Shown here piece by piece: positions 1 through 11,200 of a DNA stretch of 62,000 nucleotides. Every line of letters begins with the position of its first letter. Position 1 is the first letter of the stretch. The position numbers and the translations under genes are program-made. The notes below the pieces were generated by a model. The model saw only the letters and a program-made list of their open reading frames with translations. It did no database searches and was not told where the DNA came from. Source of the DNA: Branchiostoma floridae (taxonomy: Eukaryota; Chordata; Leptocardii; Amphioxiformes; Branchiostomatidae); contig NC_049984.1 in the NCBI RefSeq assembly GCF_000003815.2, forward strand, positions 4,342,927 through 4,404,926, given 5' to 3'.

Positions 1-313
1 TTCTGACTCGTTCCAAGCTTGCAGCTACTGATCCCATTGCCTGCAAACGAGAGGAAGTTGAGTGATCGGAGAGTGGGAGTGAGGAACTCCACGCTGCCGA
101 GGTTCGACAGGCGGGTGTAGGCTAGCCCGAGCAGTTCTAACCGCGCGAGGCCGTCAAACGCATCCCTAGGGAGGGCGGTGATGTTGTTGTGGTTGAGGTA
201 GAGCATTCTCAAGTTGCGGGTGTTTCTGAAACTTCCCGACCAAATGTCGAGGATGAGATTCCTACTCAGGTCCAGGATCTCCAAGTTTGTGAGTCCTGGA
301 AACATCCCCGGGC
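1..313 (-). CDS. Partial leucine-rich-repeat protein exon (runs off left edge)
   Basis: Read on the minus strand, this exon is open throughout and encodes about four leucine-rich repeats. The segments LEILDLSRN, LRMLYLNHNNITALP, LELLGLAYTRLSNL and LNFLSFAGNGIS are spaced about 24 residues apart and fit the LxxLxLxxNxI pattern. The right boundary is a strong splice acceptor: a pyrimidine-rich tract followed by CAG at 314-316, then GCCCGGGG. The exon therefore starts internally and earlier exons should lie at higher coordinates, but I could not identify them. LRR ectodomains of this type occur in Toll-like receptors, LRR-Ig and adhesion proteins. No TIR, Ig or membrane segment is in view, so the receptor class is unknown. 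The gene lies downstream of TOX on the same strand. LRR identity is seen directly; any immune role would be inference. Confidence 0.85.
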
Positions 314-690
314 CTGCGAGCGGAGGAAGGAAAGTTACATTTACACAATATATATATCACTTTGCCTTACACTGTTCCAGTTGCTTTGCATTGACTTTGC
401 CAACAAATATACCCAGTAACATGGTCTTAATAGTGTAAATTACTAACATTAACAAGTACTGTTTGTTCACTCTTACTCAAACACATTCATATACTAAGTA
501 TATGGTGACCAGCCCTCCAGATGTGTCCTGCCACTCGCTACATTATGTAATCAAACACCACAGGGTGTATGCAACTTTATCAGTAACCACGGAGAAAGCC
601 ATCGCTATAGGATAACCAATTAAGTATTCATTTCACCTTGGCCAACAGGGTGTGCGTTTTCCCAACGCGTTACCCAACAAGGAGCACGGT
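314..690. other. Intron or intergenic sequence next to the LRR exon
   Basis: AT-rich sequence on the intron side of the LRR exon. Only the acceptor of that exon (tract around 317-335) is recognisable. No coding segment, RNA gene or clear repeat was seen. Confidence 0.5.
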
Positions 691-701
691 AAGGGACAGA
701 T

Positions 702-1012
702 AAGGTGGGGTCACACATGCGTATATATTCAAGTCCGTTTGAGGTGCATATGAAGCTCTTAGTCTCTACCAGGCTCCACAGGTCGCGGGAAAAATAGTCC
801 AAATTGGACAAATATAGATACATAACATGCCATATGAGTTAGCTGACCAAGAAGTACGGTTAGCGACCCAGCTAACTCGTCCGACATGTTATCTGTCTAC
901 GTTTGTCCAATTTCTGTTATTTTTACAACGACCTGTGGAGCCTGGTGGAGGCAAATACTCTCATGCGCTCCTCATACGGACTTAAATATATACGCAGGTG
1001 TGACCCCACCTT
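702..1012. mobile_element. Foldback MITE with about 150-bp inverted arms and an 11-bp target duplication
   Basis: The left arm begins AAGGTGGGGTCACAC. The right end is its inverse, GTGACCCCACCTT. The arms match over most of their length, including the TATATA stretch, the CAGGCTCCACAGGTCG block and the GAGTTAGCTG block, and leave a short central loop near 845-865. Flanking copies AAGGGACAGAT (691-701) and AAGAGACAGAT (1013-1023) differ at one base and look like an 11-bp target-site duplication. No transposase is encoded, so this is a non-autonomous element of unassigned superfamily. Short ORFs inside it are by-products of the repeat. Confidence 0.85.
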
Positions 1013-1302
1013 AAGAGACAGATAGTCATCTTAGTCGTGTACATAATCTATGAGTCATGTATTCCTACAAAGAGGAACTGTTGAGCACACAAACTTCCTC
1101 TTTTTCTGTGTAAGCAAAGTTACGTTGCGAAGTAAACGGTCCTTGTTGCCTGGTCGGACCGCCCCTCCACAACAACACCTACCCCCATTGATCTGGATGA
1201 ATGTTAGAGACGGAAGCCCAGTGCCCTTAATTATTCCTAATCAACTACACCACAAAACATCACGACGTGAGAGAGCGTGCTAATGGCGCTAGTTCCCCTT
1301 TA

Positions 1303-1424
1303 TCAGCGAGGCAATCCATATCCATTGTTTGTCAATAAGATATATAGGGATATCAAGTCGACGGACGGTGCACAATATTTTGAAAATATTGCAATTTGAT
1401 ACCACCGTCCATCTACTTGATATC
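1303..1424. repeat. Dispersed repeat ending in a nested palindrome at the assembly gap
   Basis: Positions 1349-1370 (GATATCAAGTCGACGGACGG) are the near-perfect inverse of 1403-1424, forming a 76-bp hairpin. Between them lies a 19-bp palindrome (CAATATTTTGAAAATATTG, 1373-1391). The left flank (about 1303-1345, with GCGAGGCAATCCATATCC) recurs in diverged form at about 2752-2820 (GCGAGGTAACCTATGTCC), so this is a dispersed element rather than a unique hairpin. The N-run begins at the base after the palindrome. Confidence 0.65.
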
Positions 1425-1936
1425 NNNNNNNNNNNNNNNNNNNNNNNNNNNNNNNNNNNNNNNNNNNNNNNNNNNNNNNNNNNNNNNNNNNNNNNNNNNN
1501 NNNNNNNNNNNNNNNNNNNNNNNNNNNNNNNNNNNNNNNNNNNNNNNNNNNNNNNNNNNNNNNNNNNNNNNNNNNNNNNNNNNNNNNNNNNNNNNNNNNN
1601 NNNNNNNNNNNNNNNNNNNNNNNNNNNNNNNNNNNNNNNNNNNNNNNNNNNNNNNNNNNNNNNNNNNNNNNNNNNNNNNNNNNNNNNNNNNNNNNNNNNN
1701 NNNNNNNNNNNNNNNNNNNNNNNNNNNNNNNNNNNNNNNNNNNNNNNNNNNNNNNNNNNNNNNNNNNNNNNNNNNNNNNNNNNNNNNNNNNNNNNNNNNN
1801 NNNNNNNNNNNNNNNNNNNNNNNNNNNNNNNNNNNNNNNNNNNNNNNNNNNNNNNNNNNNNNNNNNNNNNNNNNNNNNNNNNNNNNNNNNNNNNNNNNNN
1901 NNNNNNNNNNNNNNNNNNNNNNNNNNNNNNNNNNNN
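1425..1936. other. Assembly gap (512 N)
   Basis: Unsequenced run of 512 N. Open frames that cross it have no meaning. The boundary coincides with the end of a palindromic repeat. Confidence 1.
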
Positions 1937-2040
1937 TACCTAAAGTCAGTGAAGCACATCACGGAATAATCATAAGGCACAGGACTGAAGCGATCTTCGG
2001 GAACACGGCCATTGCATACATGTACACGTCTTACGGAAGT

Positions 2041-2670
2041 TACAATGCACGGTGGCTAACTGTTGAGCTACCCTGCTGTAGGGTAAAGCAGGAAAGCAGA
2101 AGTATTCCAACAAAAGCAGAAGTATGCCAACAAAAAACGCTTCAGGCATGGCACGTTAGTTACTGAGGCATGTACACTTTGCACTAGTACAATGGAAGCC
2201 GGTTAGTTGCACAACGGATAATCGCACACTTCTGTTTATTGCACGAAATCCCAAAATCCGTGGTGGTGCGGTGGACAGCTTAATAACTTCGCTTTGTTGC
2301 ACCATTCGGATAATTGCACGAAATGCACTGGCAAGTGGGGTGTGCAATTGAGCGGCTTCTACTGTATACGAAAATATCAATTGCAATCCGCAGTGCAGTG
2401 GGTAACCAGGGAGTAACTAAATGAATAGCTGTCAGGGGAACTGTCGGTTTTGTAGGCAGGCTGTTTCTGTAAAGCAGAAGCACAAAAAAAAACGCTACAC
2501 GCATGGCACAATAGTTACTGAGGCATGTACACTATGTACGAAAGTATCAGTTGCTATACACAGTGGCTAAGTGTAGAGCTGCCAGGGGAACTGTCGGTTC
2601 AAAAAGGGAAGCTAATTTATTTCTGTAAAAGCAGAAGTAGCAACAAGAACGCTGCATGTCACGTGACTTA
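2041..2670. repeat. Degenerate tandem repeat, about three copies, interrupted by a MITE
   Basis: Three anchors recur in order. GGCTAACTGTTGAGCTACC (about 2051) returns as GGCTAAGTGTAGAGCTGCC (about 2563). GTTACTGAGGCATGTACACT occurs at about 2157 and 2515. AGCAGAAGTATGCCAACAA is followed by variants at about 2472 and 2630. The copy at 2041-2400 carries the pogo-like MITE; the copy near 2536 does not. Confidence 0.7.
2190..2364. mobile_element. Pogo/Tigger-like MITE copy 1 (175 bp)
   Basis: The element starts CAATGGAAGCCGGTTAGTTG and ends with the inverse of CAGTAGAAGCCGCTCAATTG. TA dinucleotides sit at 2188-2189 and 2365-2366. The internal sequence is the reverse complement of the element at 5791-5964. 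The CAGTGGAAGCCGCTTAATTG-type end and TA target resemble pogo/Tigger elements of the Tc1-mariner superfamily; that assignment is inference. It is too short to encode transposase. Confidence 0.85.
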
Positions 2671-2680
2671 GGCCTAGGGG

Positions 2681-3480
2681 AAAAACATGTTGCATGTTGT
2701 GTTTCCGATCACGGCTCTGAAAAAAACTTAGGTGACCATAGTTCAGATTTATCCGCGAGGTAACCTATGTCCGTTGTTTTTGAAAACAAGAGATTTTAGG
2801 GATAAAAAGTTAACAGACAATGGTTATCAAATTTCTGATTTATGAAAATGCTCCCCGAGAGTAGAAGTTGGATCAGGAACAGTTATTTGCATAAAGAGCG
2901 GAACTTTTAACTCTTAACGTTTCAACTCTGGGGCGGAAACGCCAAGAGTTCAAACTTCCGTAAAACATAAAAGCAGAAGTATGAGGTTGCAAACTGTTGT
3001 ACATTTGTGATCGTGTATTTGAACATTTTATCACAAGAGAGCACGTTTCCTCAAGAAAAATAAATGCAAGAAACTTCAATCAGAAACCACTTGCTTCTTT
3101 CCGCATACTTCGCGAAGAGTTCGAAGAAAGTTTGCAAACTAAGTAACGACGCTGGAAGATGCAGATCATCTTTATGTTGCTAGACGTCGCTTCTATACTT
3201 TTGGGAGATGCCCCTTTGCCATCACAAGTTTATTAACTACATTTTGTATCATACATCGTTTTATTTTTTGTTGGTAACCGGTTAAACGGGTCCAAACTGC
3301 TGTGATCTAGGAAGTGCTTTCTATAGAGGCATACATATACATATGCACACGCCGTCTTATATCTCATTCACTTATTCATTACCACATTTTTGGAATTGTT
3401 GACATAACAGGTGGTTATCACCTTTTTGCTATGTGAACACGGAGACCAGACTGTAGGCTCGTTCTCATTTAAATGTCGAA
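2681..3480. other. Intergenic sequence, no gene seen
   Basis: AT-rich sequence. It includes a diverged copy (about 2752-2820) of the repeat at 1303-1424. No splice-flanked coding segment or RNA gene was recognised. Confidence 0.4.
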
Positions 3481-4220
3481 ATGCTGTCGCCTGACTTTAC
3501 GGCTTGATATGGAGAAAATTAAAGACAACATCACTGGTTCCTTCATTTTTCCATAACCCCTGTAATGTTTTACAAAATATGCACAACAACATTCGTATCG
3601 TATTGGTTGATGGCTTAGACGGTTATTATACCCAACGATCGGATTTCACACCCTAAAAAATGGCTGTCGCCTGAGAAGAAACGAAGAATTCAAATAGTAG
3701 CCAAAAATGTAACAATTCAGTTCCCAGAATAATTGTTCGGCAGGTGAAACCAGCTACCAAGGCCCTCTGCCCGATCACGTCAGATCGCTCCTGTCACTGA
3801 TCTTGGAGGCTGTGTGAGGTGGTTTATGCCTGTCGCCAGATTCTGTAACAAACGTTACCACCACGAGTACGATGGTTGCCACGGTTTTATTATCCACGTA
3901 TAAGACTATAAATTACCGTTTTTGTGACGCTGCACAGTTTTTCTGGCTTCCTAAAGAAACAAGAAAGGGGTGTTGACTGTTATTTGTATCCCATCTTGCT
4001 TAACAAAATGTTGTACAGAAAGGACTGTAACAAACGTTACCATTGTTCGATGCTGTCTAAGCTTTCTATTTGATTTGGTGTAAAAAAGCTACCCACTTTT
4101 CAAATGTCCCTTGGGACATCAACTTATACCTAAATGATGTCGTCAATAAGGTAAGTCCTTTAGAAGAAAACAGGGTAAAGTTTACTATTGTAACAAACGT
4201 TACCGGTAACGTTTGTTACC
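3480..4220. repeat. Degenerate repeat array with two periodic motifs and a 30-bp perfect palindrome
   Basis: GCTGTCGCCTGA-type sequence occurs near 3484, 3662 and 3830. The 15-mer GTAACAAACGTTACC occurs at 3845-3859, 4027-4041 and 4190-4204 and, inverted, at 4205-4219. The last two abut to form a perfect 30-bp palindrome. Spacings of 163-182 bp suggest an old tandem array or subterminal repeats of a decayed DNA transposon. Confidence 0.65.
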
Positions 4221-5788
4221 TGCACTGTAATGTATTACCAATGGGACCGAAAATAATAAGTTGCCATTTTTTGTCTATGGTTAAAAGAGGAATTTTCCTA
4301 AACAACCAGGTAGTTTTCACTGAAAATAAAGCCGATTTATTTTTCGACCAAAAAATGCCATTTTCGACATTTCAATGAGAACGAGTGTGTAACGTTTGAT
4401 CCAGCTAGCATTGCTATGGTACTGCAGCAGAACTTCCGGGTTTGATATATCAAGTTCTGGACATGCTACGGTCGTAATTCTTTGAGTGGTAGATAGCTCT
4501 TGGGTCAGAAAGTAAGTGGTGTATGTTTGGGGCCCCCATCGCCATCGGCTTTTTTGGGGAGGAGAATTGAAGGAGAATAACTCAAGAAGGGGTTGACGGA
4601 TTGTCATGATTTTTGGTATATAGATAGCTTAAATGATGCGTCATATAAGGACATACTAATTATGCAAAATGGAATCTAATTTACATAAATAATTAAGAAA
4701 TCGTCTAAACATGCCCAGTTCCATTATGAGACCATTGAATCAAGACAAAGTGACAGACAAGGTACGATGACATTTGACAGCTTTATTGCCTTCATTGACA
4801 CGTTATACAAATACAGGAACTTCCCCTCGCAAGCAAATAAAAAATCAGAGCTTCCTCATTCAAAATAAACCGGAACGGACTTAAATACAGGGGCACCGGA
4901 CGCATATGCTGTGTCGATACCATAACGATACAATTCAGTCACAGGTCGCAAAGTCCGATCACACTTTTTACATCCATATAGTACCTAGATAAAGGGCTGG
5001 AACTGGTATAACCAGTCAACCGCATTTCTACATGTACAAAAATTACTTCCATTATACCCACGCCGTCGTTGCCGTGGCTTTTACGACATCTACAATATTG
5101 AGGTCACATGAAGGTCAAACCGCCGGTGGGTAACTATCAATAGTCGTCTGCGGAGAGATTGGTTCGGACGAGAAAATATCGCACAACATTTTTTTTCTTG
5201 TATCAAACCCAGGAATCCAAATGGCTGACATTCATTTTATATATATATACGTAGTTTACATTCTACAAATTGTACAAGTTGGAATCTCTCCAACTGGTTT
5301 CACAATGACACCATACAGTGTTCACCAGTAGGCACGGACAATTCTTACGGTATTGAATCTGAGCGCTCGGTGTTAGTGTTAGCACTGTGGAAGCAACAGG
5401 AGGAAAATCTCTTAAGTCTATGATCATGAGCATTAGTGGAATATATAAGATCACAATGGAATAAGATACAATAGAAATGTTAAGTAGAAATGAGTTGGAT
5501 GCATCGATAAATGGCTTAAAGATGATTTTCATGGTACAGAGCTGGACAAAATAGCGATTCTTTACTAGCTGACGTTCATTCATAATGGTTCTGTCAAGAA
5601 ATTTGAAATTCTTACCTGTACAATTGATAAAGACTTCTTTAAGGAGGCTCGTCTTAAACTAAGGATTCCTTCCCTTAGCCCAAGACATGTTCTTAAGAGT
5701 CATTGCAGGAGAAAACCAGGCAGAGGTCGCTTCAGCTTTTAGTCTGTAAAGATGGGAATCCCATTCTTGATAGAAATAAAATACTCAA
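4221..5788. other. Intergenic sequence without recognisable genes
   Basis: Mixed-composition sequence with only short open frames (longest about 100 codons, no known domain and no codon structure). No RNA gene or clear repeat was seen. Confidence 0.4.
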
Positions 5789-5790
5789 TA

Positions 5791-5964
5791 CAATGGAAGT
5801 CGCTTAATCGCACACCCAATTTGCCAGTGAATTCCGTGCAATTATCCGGCGTGTGCGATAATGCGAAGTTACCCAGTTGGACCGCACCACCACGGGATTT
5901 GGGGATTCCTTGCAATTGACCGAAGTGTGCGTTTATCCGACGTGCAATTAACTGGCTTCCACTG
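5791..5964. mobile_element. Pogo/Tigger-like MITE copy 2 (174 bp)
   Basis: Same family as 2190-2364 in opposite orientation. It starts CAATGGAAGTCGCTTAATCG, ends GGCTTCCACTG, and has TA on both sides (5789-5790, 5965-5966). Both copies share a GCACCACCAC core and CAATTATCCG blocks. No coding capacity. Confidence 0.88.
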
Positions 5965-5966
5965 TA

Positions 5967-8196
5967 TAAAACGTAAGGTCATCTCATATTTTTATCAGAA
6001 TTATCTGAGAAGCCATTGCAATTATCAAGATTTTCATTGTTTGATTTTTGAGGATCTTGGAGAGAACTCCATACTGTAAACTGGCTGATGGAGGGTTTTA
6101 AATTTAGTGTTTTTCATAGTTCAATAGTTCAACATACCAATCACAAAAAGTATGAGCCAATTTGGCCAACCCTCATCCTCACTGCCTGGTTTTCTATTTT
6201 AATGCCTCTCAAGCATCAAAGTAATCTTTTCGATAGACAGGACATTTCGACTTTCTGTATAATCAAACCACGGAGTAGACCGGTACCAAGCAAGGAACTT
6301 ATGTCAAAACAGGGCTCAGAATAGTGTTGCTAGTGGCACAACGTTAACCCTGAAGGCAGCAACCTGATTACAGTAGCTTTATGGTTAGTAGAATCTTTTG
6401 CAAGACTTTCTTCAGAAGTATTTTGGGTCTGAAGTTCTTTCTACTTTAAGAAATGCTGGCTTTTGATCCAGTAGAAATTTTCAATGCACTCAAATATCTA
6501 TAAAAAAATTGTATACACAAGAAGTATACAGGGCGCTTTCATATACAATTTTCATGTAGGACTTTTGTCAATTCAATTACAACATTTTTGATCAAATTTT
6601 CACATTTTGTAATGCAAATTTCTTCAAAAGTTCAGAACCACTCTGGTTCCGATCTGAACTAGCACAAAAAAGCAAAATGATTCAATTACCTCTAAGCAAA
6701 GACCATCATTTGTCTAACCAATTTGAGCCCTGAATTGACAAGTTGTGCTTAACAATCACATTTCTATACAATAGCAGTACATGTACCATGATGATAAAAA
6801 AGTACAAATATACAAAATAGAAAAAAATCATTGCAATAGCAACATATCTACACATTTTGGGAAACTTTTCAAGCCAACAAATTTCTTGAATAAAAAAAGA
6901 AGAAGACATTACCGTAACGTTGGAACTTGCTAGGAAGAGGACTTATTCCACACAATTTCTCCATTCTGTTTGGCATGATTTAGACAGTCATTCAAGGCAT
7001 AAGATTGTTACAAACTTTGTCAAATACAATTTAGAATCACAGCCAAAACATTACAAGGCCAGACCATTTTTTAAAATTACTTTTACAACTCTACAGCAAT
7101 TTTTATACTAATCTATGATATTTTCAATATACATGTAGAAAAAATACAATATTGTTTGTCCCAATATTGTATCCCTCTGTATTTCTATTAAGTCAGACCA
7201 ACTTTGAAGTATTACACAATATTTTGTTACCGTAAAAAGCACAATTAACTTATTAAAACACACATGTACATAATGTATGTTTCCTTAATACTTTCTACGC
7301 ACAGATACAATGTATTAGTAACTGAAGTGTACTGCCCATATATATGAGAATATACATTTTGGGAAGTAATGACCGATAGTTGCAAAACATAGTCTGTTTT
7401 TTTCTGACTGTCATTTGTCACAAAATATATAATCGAGAATAGATGCCACAGTCAACAACAATCATATAATTACTGTAGCCAGTTATCAAATACTATTTCA
7501 AGCTAAAGCCATCTACATATTGCCATTCAATACAGAGGAAATTGTAAAGACTTTTTACAGCATTTTACACATGGAAAGTTTCAAAAGTTTTTTTTTTATA
7601 TCATGAAGATTCTGGACAACAAATTGTGACATAAACAACATAAATTAAACATACAGGTGGAAAGTAATGAAATTGGTTATAATTTAACCTGCCAGTTGGG
7701 AAAAGACTGTGTTTATTAGGTCTTTACCATAACTTGCAACTTGAAATGATAAAGATGATGATAATAACAAATATGAAGTTGATGAAACTTACAACCACTT
7801 CCATATTTCGACATTCCAACATTCACTTTCACATACCCCACAACAAATATCATTTACAATCAAAATGTGGACATTGTACATTGTACAATGCGATATCGAT
7901 TGAACATTCTGTGCTGAAATGATGCAACTTACAGCAAATGAATATATCAGCTTCTGACAAAGTTGGGATTGCTCTATTATGAAAGAGTGGTTTTGATTGG
8001 TTGGCAGTGGTCATGTGATCTTAATCAAAATAACCGACATCACAACATGTTTTCAAATGCAGAGTGTCTCTGTTTGGCATTTTCAGTACAAAATTAGGTC
8101 CTCTCTTATAGCTCAGACAAAGTTATGATTTTTTTTTGCTCTAGATAAAAGAGTGATTTTTCCTCCAAGATTGGTGAAAACTGTAGTAGGGTCTTC
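5967..8196 (-). other. TOX 3' flank: likely 3' UTR then intergenic sequence
   Basis: This region follows the TOX stop codon on the minus strand. It is AT-rich, lacks coding exons, and would hold the 3' UTR. A minus-strand AATAAA lies at 7712-7717 (TTTATT on plus), about 480 bp after the stop, and is a candidate poly(A) signal. The true UTR end cannot be fixed from sequence. No tandem array or transposon was seen here. Confidence 0.45.
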
Positions 8197-8257
8197 TCAC
8201 TTAACGGAGGTGGACAGCGTCTGATTTCTTGATGCCACCCAGGCAGTAAACACGTCT
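8197..8257 (-). CDS. TOX: TOX coding exon 8 (C-terminus, stop)
   Basis: 61 nt encoding residues 434-453. The split AG|A codon gives R434, followed by [12 protein letters not shown] and a short tail, then TGA (plus TCA at 8197-8199). The acceptor CTACAG sits at 8258-8263. Its pyrimidine tract is a TTTG/TTTA microsatellite, read on plus as AAAC repeats at about 8264-8293. DVFxAWVASRN is the standard TOX3/TOX4-type ending, which confirms the exon although it is too short to stand out as an ORF. Confidence 0.92.
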
Positions 8258-11200
8258 CTGTAGTAAACAAACAAACAAATAAACAAACAAATAAGACACT
8301 TGGTTAATGCAGACCTTTTATACTAACATTAAGATATTGGAGTCTTGAATTATCATCTGACTACTGATAGTTTAATTAACGTATACATTACAAAGAGTGA
8401 CACTATGACACATCAACAGGCAACTGTATGCTGAAATATCATTTGCAGGTTGCAATCAAATATCCAATGCTAATGACTGTGTTAAAGGCATAAAAACACC
8501 TAAAAACCAAATGAATCCCTCAAAAAATTACCTTAGCCTTGCACTCTAGATCTACTGTGGTAAGAAACTGCAGGGCTACATTTTTAAAAAGTTTTTGGAA
8601 GGAAAAGATATCTTTGTTGTCAATGTGCAATGTCATGTTAACGTTGGCACACCAAATCCGTGTGTTTCCTCACTTCAGACAAAGAATTAGCCATGCAGAC
8701 AGGTGGGCACAAACTTGCCGCAAAGTGAGGAGAGACGACAACATCAGGGCATGTCAGGGGATTTAACCCAGGACCTATTGCTTTTGAACCAAATGCTCTT
8801 AATGGACGCATGCCTGAGTAAGGAAAAGGCCAAAGAATCAAAGCTTGTCAGAGGATTTAACTCAGAACCTAAATGTACTGAGCCAAACACTCAGGTTCTT
8901 AAAAATACTATGTCACATGAAGAACCATTTTTCAATTGGAAGAACTGTTAATCATTAAGAATGGCTCTCTGGTTTCCTGCAGTGACTGATGACACACTCG
9001 TTGCTGCAGTACTCGTTGCCCCAGCGAGCGAGAGTGAGCGAGTGAGTGAGTGAGTGGTGAGTGAGTGTGTGAGTGAATGAGTGGTGAGTGAATAAGCGAA
9101 GAATAGTTACCTGCAGTGACTGACGACACACTCGTTGCTGCAGTACTCGTTGTCCCAGTCAGGACTCTCGATGGCGAAGTTCTCGCAGCCCTGTCGCAGG
9201 CACTGCTGTCTCGACATGTGCATCTGCGTCTGGAGGGGCGCCATCTAGAGACACAACAGTGAAGTGCACCTTTGTTACAGCTTTTGATGAGACAATCACT
9301 TCTAAGACACAATTTCTGTCCATTACAGTGACATCACAGAAGCAATGCTCATTCTTTGACAAAGAGACAAGTTCAACGGTCAAAAAAATTAAAACTTTTG
9401 TGCTTGAAACTCAATTCATTTGAAGAGACAATCATTTCTCTGGCATAACCTGACACAACTGTGGATTGCTTATTCCAATACAAAGACAAGTTGGAACTTA
9501 GACCATAAGACATCAAAACTTTTGTGTTTGAAACTCAATTCAATTTTGTTCAGCTGATTTCTACCAACACGGATGTACTTTCAAGCTGTGCTTACCTGTG
9601 TGTAGGCTGGGTGAGAGTGAGGGGGGGACTGCTGCATGATGTGTCGAGGTGGAGACGTTCTCACGACCGTCGTGCTTGCCGGCGGCGACATGTTGGGTTT
9701 GGGCGCGATGTTTCTCAGCGCTGAGTGGGACAGGGAGATGTTGTTCTGCTTCTTGGCCTCCTCAGACTCTGCCTGGTCCACTGCAGCCTGGAAGGGGAAG
9801 AGACATTCGTTGTTTTACATGTCCAAAGTACAAGCAAAATGGCCAAGTGAGTTTGCCTTGCACTCGGCAGGTCCTGAGTTTGATCCGAAGTTGAGTCATA
9901 CCAAATATTTTTAAAATGGCACATGCTGCTTTCTCTGCTTACCACTTAGCACTCAGCATTTAGGAAAGAGTATGGTACACATTTCATGAAATAGTAGCTT
10001 CTTCCTTTGACCCATATAACCTGGACGGTCATGTCTGATGAACATCAAGTTTTACCACCTCTGAACTCTGAAGTTTGACCTTTGCACTTCCTACCACTCT
10101 ACTGAAAATGCATTCAAACAAATAAGAACACATACCATAATACATTTGTATATAACACAGACACACTGGGAAACAAAGAATCGAAACATGGAATCGACGA
10201 TTGCTCCAGTCTGCAGTCTGACCAGACTGACCTGTGAGACGAGACTCGCTCTGTACGCAGCCAGCTGTTTCAGGTATTCCTTCTTGGCTGCTTCCGTCTT
10301 CTTCTTGTACACCTGCTTCTGCTCCTCCCCCAGGCTGTCCCACATGGACGCCACGATCTTCGACACCTCGCCAAACGTCGCGTTCGGATTCTGACCCTTG
10401 ATGGCGGCCTGTCCAGGAAAAAAAATCAACGTTTAGAAATTTTTCATCCTCAGGTATCAAAGAATATTCAGTACAAAAGCTGTCCTTTCTTCATTTGTTA
10501 TATGGAAACTCAAAATGCCAACTTAGCCATGCAAGAAACCTTATATAATAACACCAGAAATATGTGACAATGATTCAACACCAAATTGCAACTGCACACT
10601 TTCCCTGCAAGGAATACCACTACAGAACATGTGCATGCCAATCATCAATTCTACACAACTCATCATATTTCTTGCAGTGTTTTGCTATATTGATTTTACA
10701 ATTGACTTGAATTGAAGGTATCTGGTTTAAGTGTCTGCAAGTTTTAACAATATAGTATACAATGTATATGTATTTCAGCAATTACTGCACTGAGTATGGC
10801 TCTCAGGAATGAAGGATGGAATGAAATGATGAATGAATGAGTATTTGAATGGATGAATGGATTCATGAGTAAACTGCATAACTGGATAGTATAACAGACC
10901 AATGAATGACTCAATCATTTATGAGTTTATGAGTAAATGAACAAATAAATGAACGAATGAATAAAGAGGACAATGCACACAGACCTGTGTATCTCTGAAG
11001 AACAGTGCGTAAGCTGACACGGGTTTCTGTGGCTCGTTGGGGTCCTTCTTCCTTCTCTTCTTGGGTGTTCTCTTCTTGGGCGCGGGCGCGGCAGGCGCGG
11101 GCTCCTGTGTGGCTGCTGCTGCCGCCGCTCTCTTCAGACCCTGTGCTAGGAACTGGACATGAACAATACAGACTGTTAAACTCACTGTTGTTGTTGATTC

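Noticed and set aside
1303-2166. Long open frames of 204-256 codons on both strands
   Set aside because: They consist mainly of N and are artefacts of the assembly gap.
2280-2504. Frame starting MRVAFFFVLLLY as a signal peptide for the LRR gene
   Set aside because: It runs through the pogo-like MITE and tandem repeat sequence, with no donor linking it to the LRR exon.
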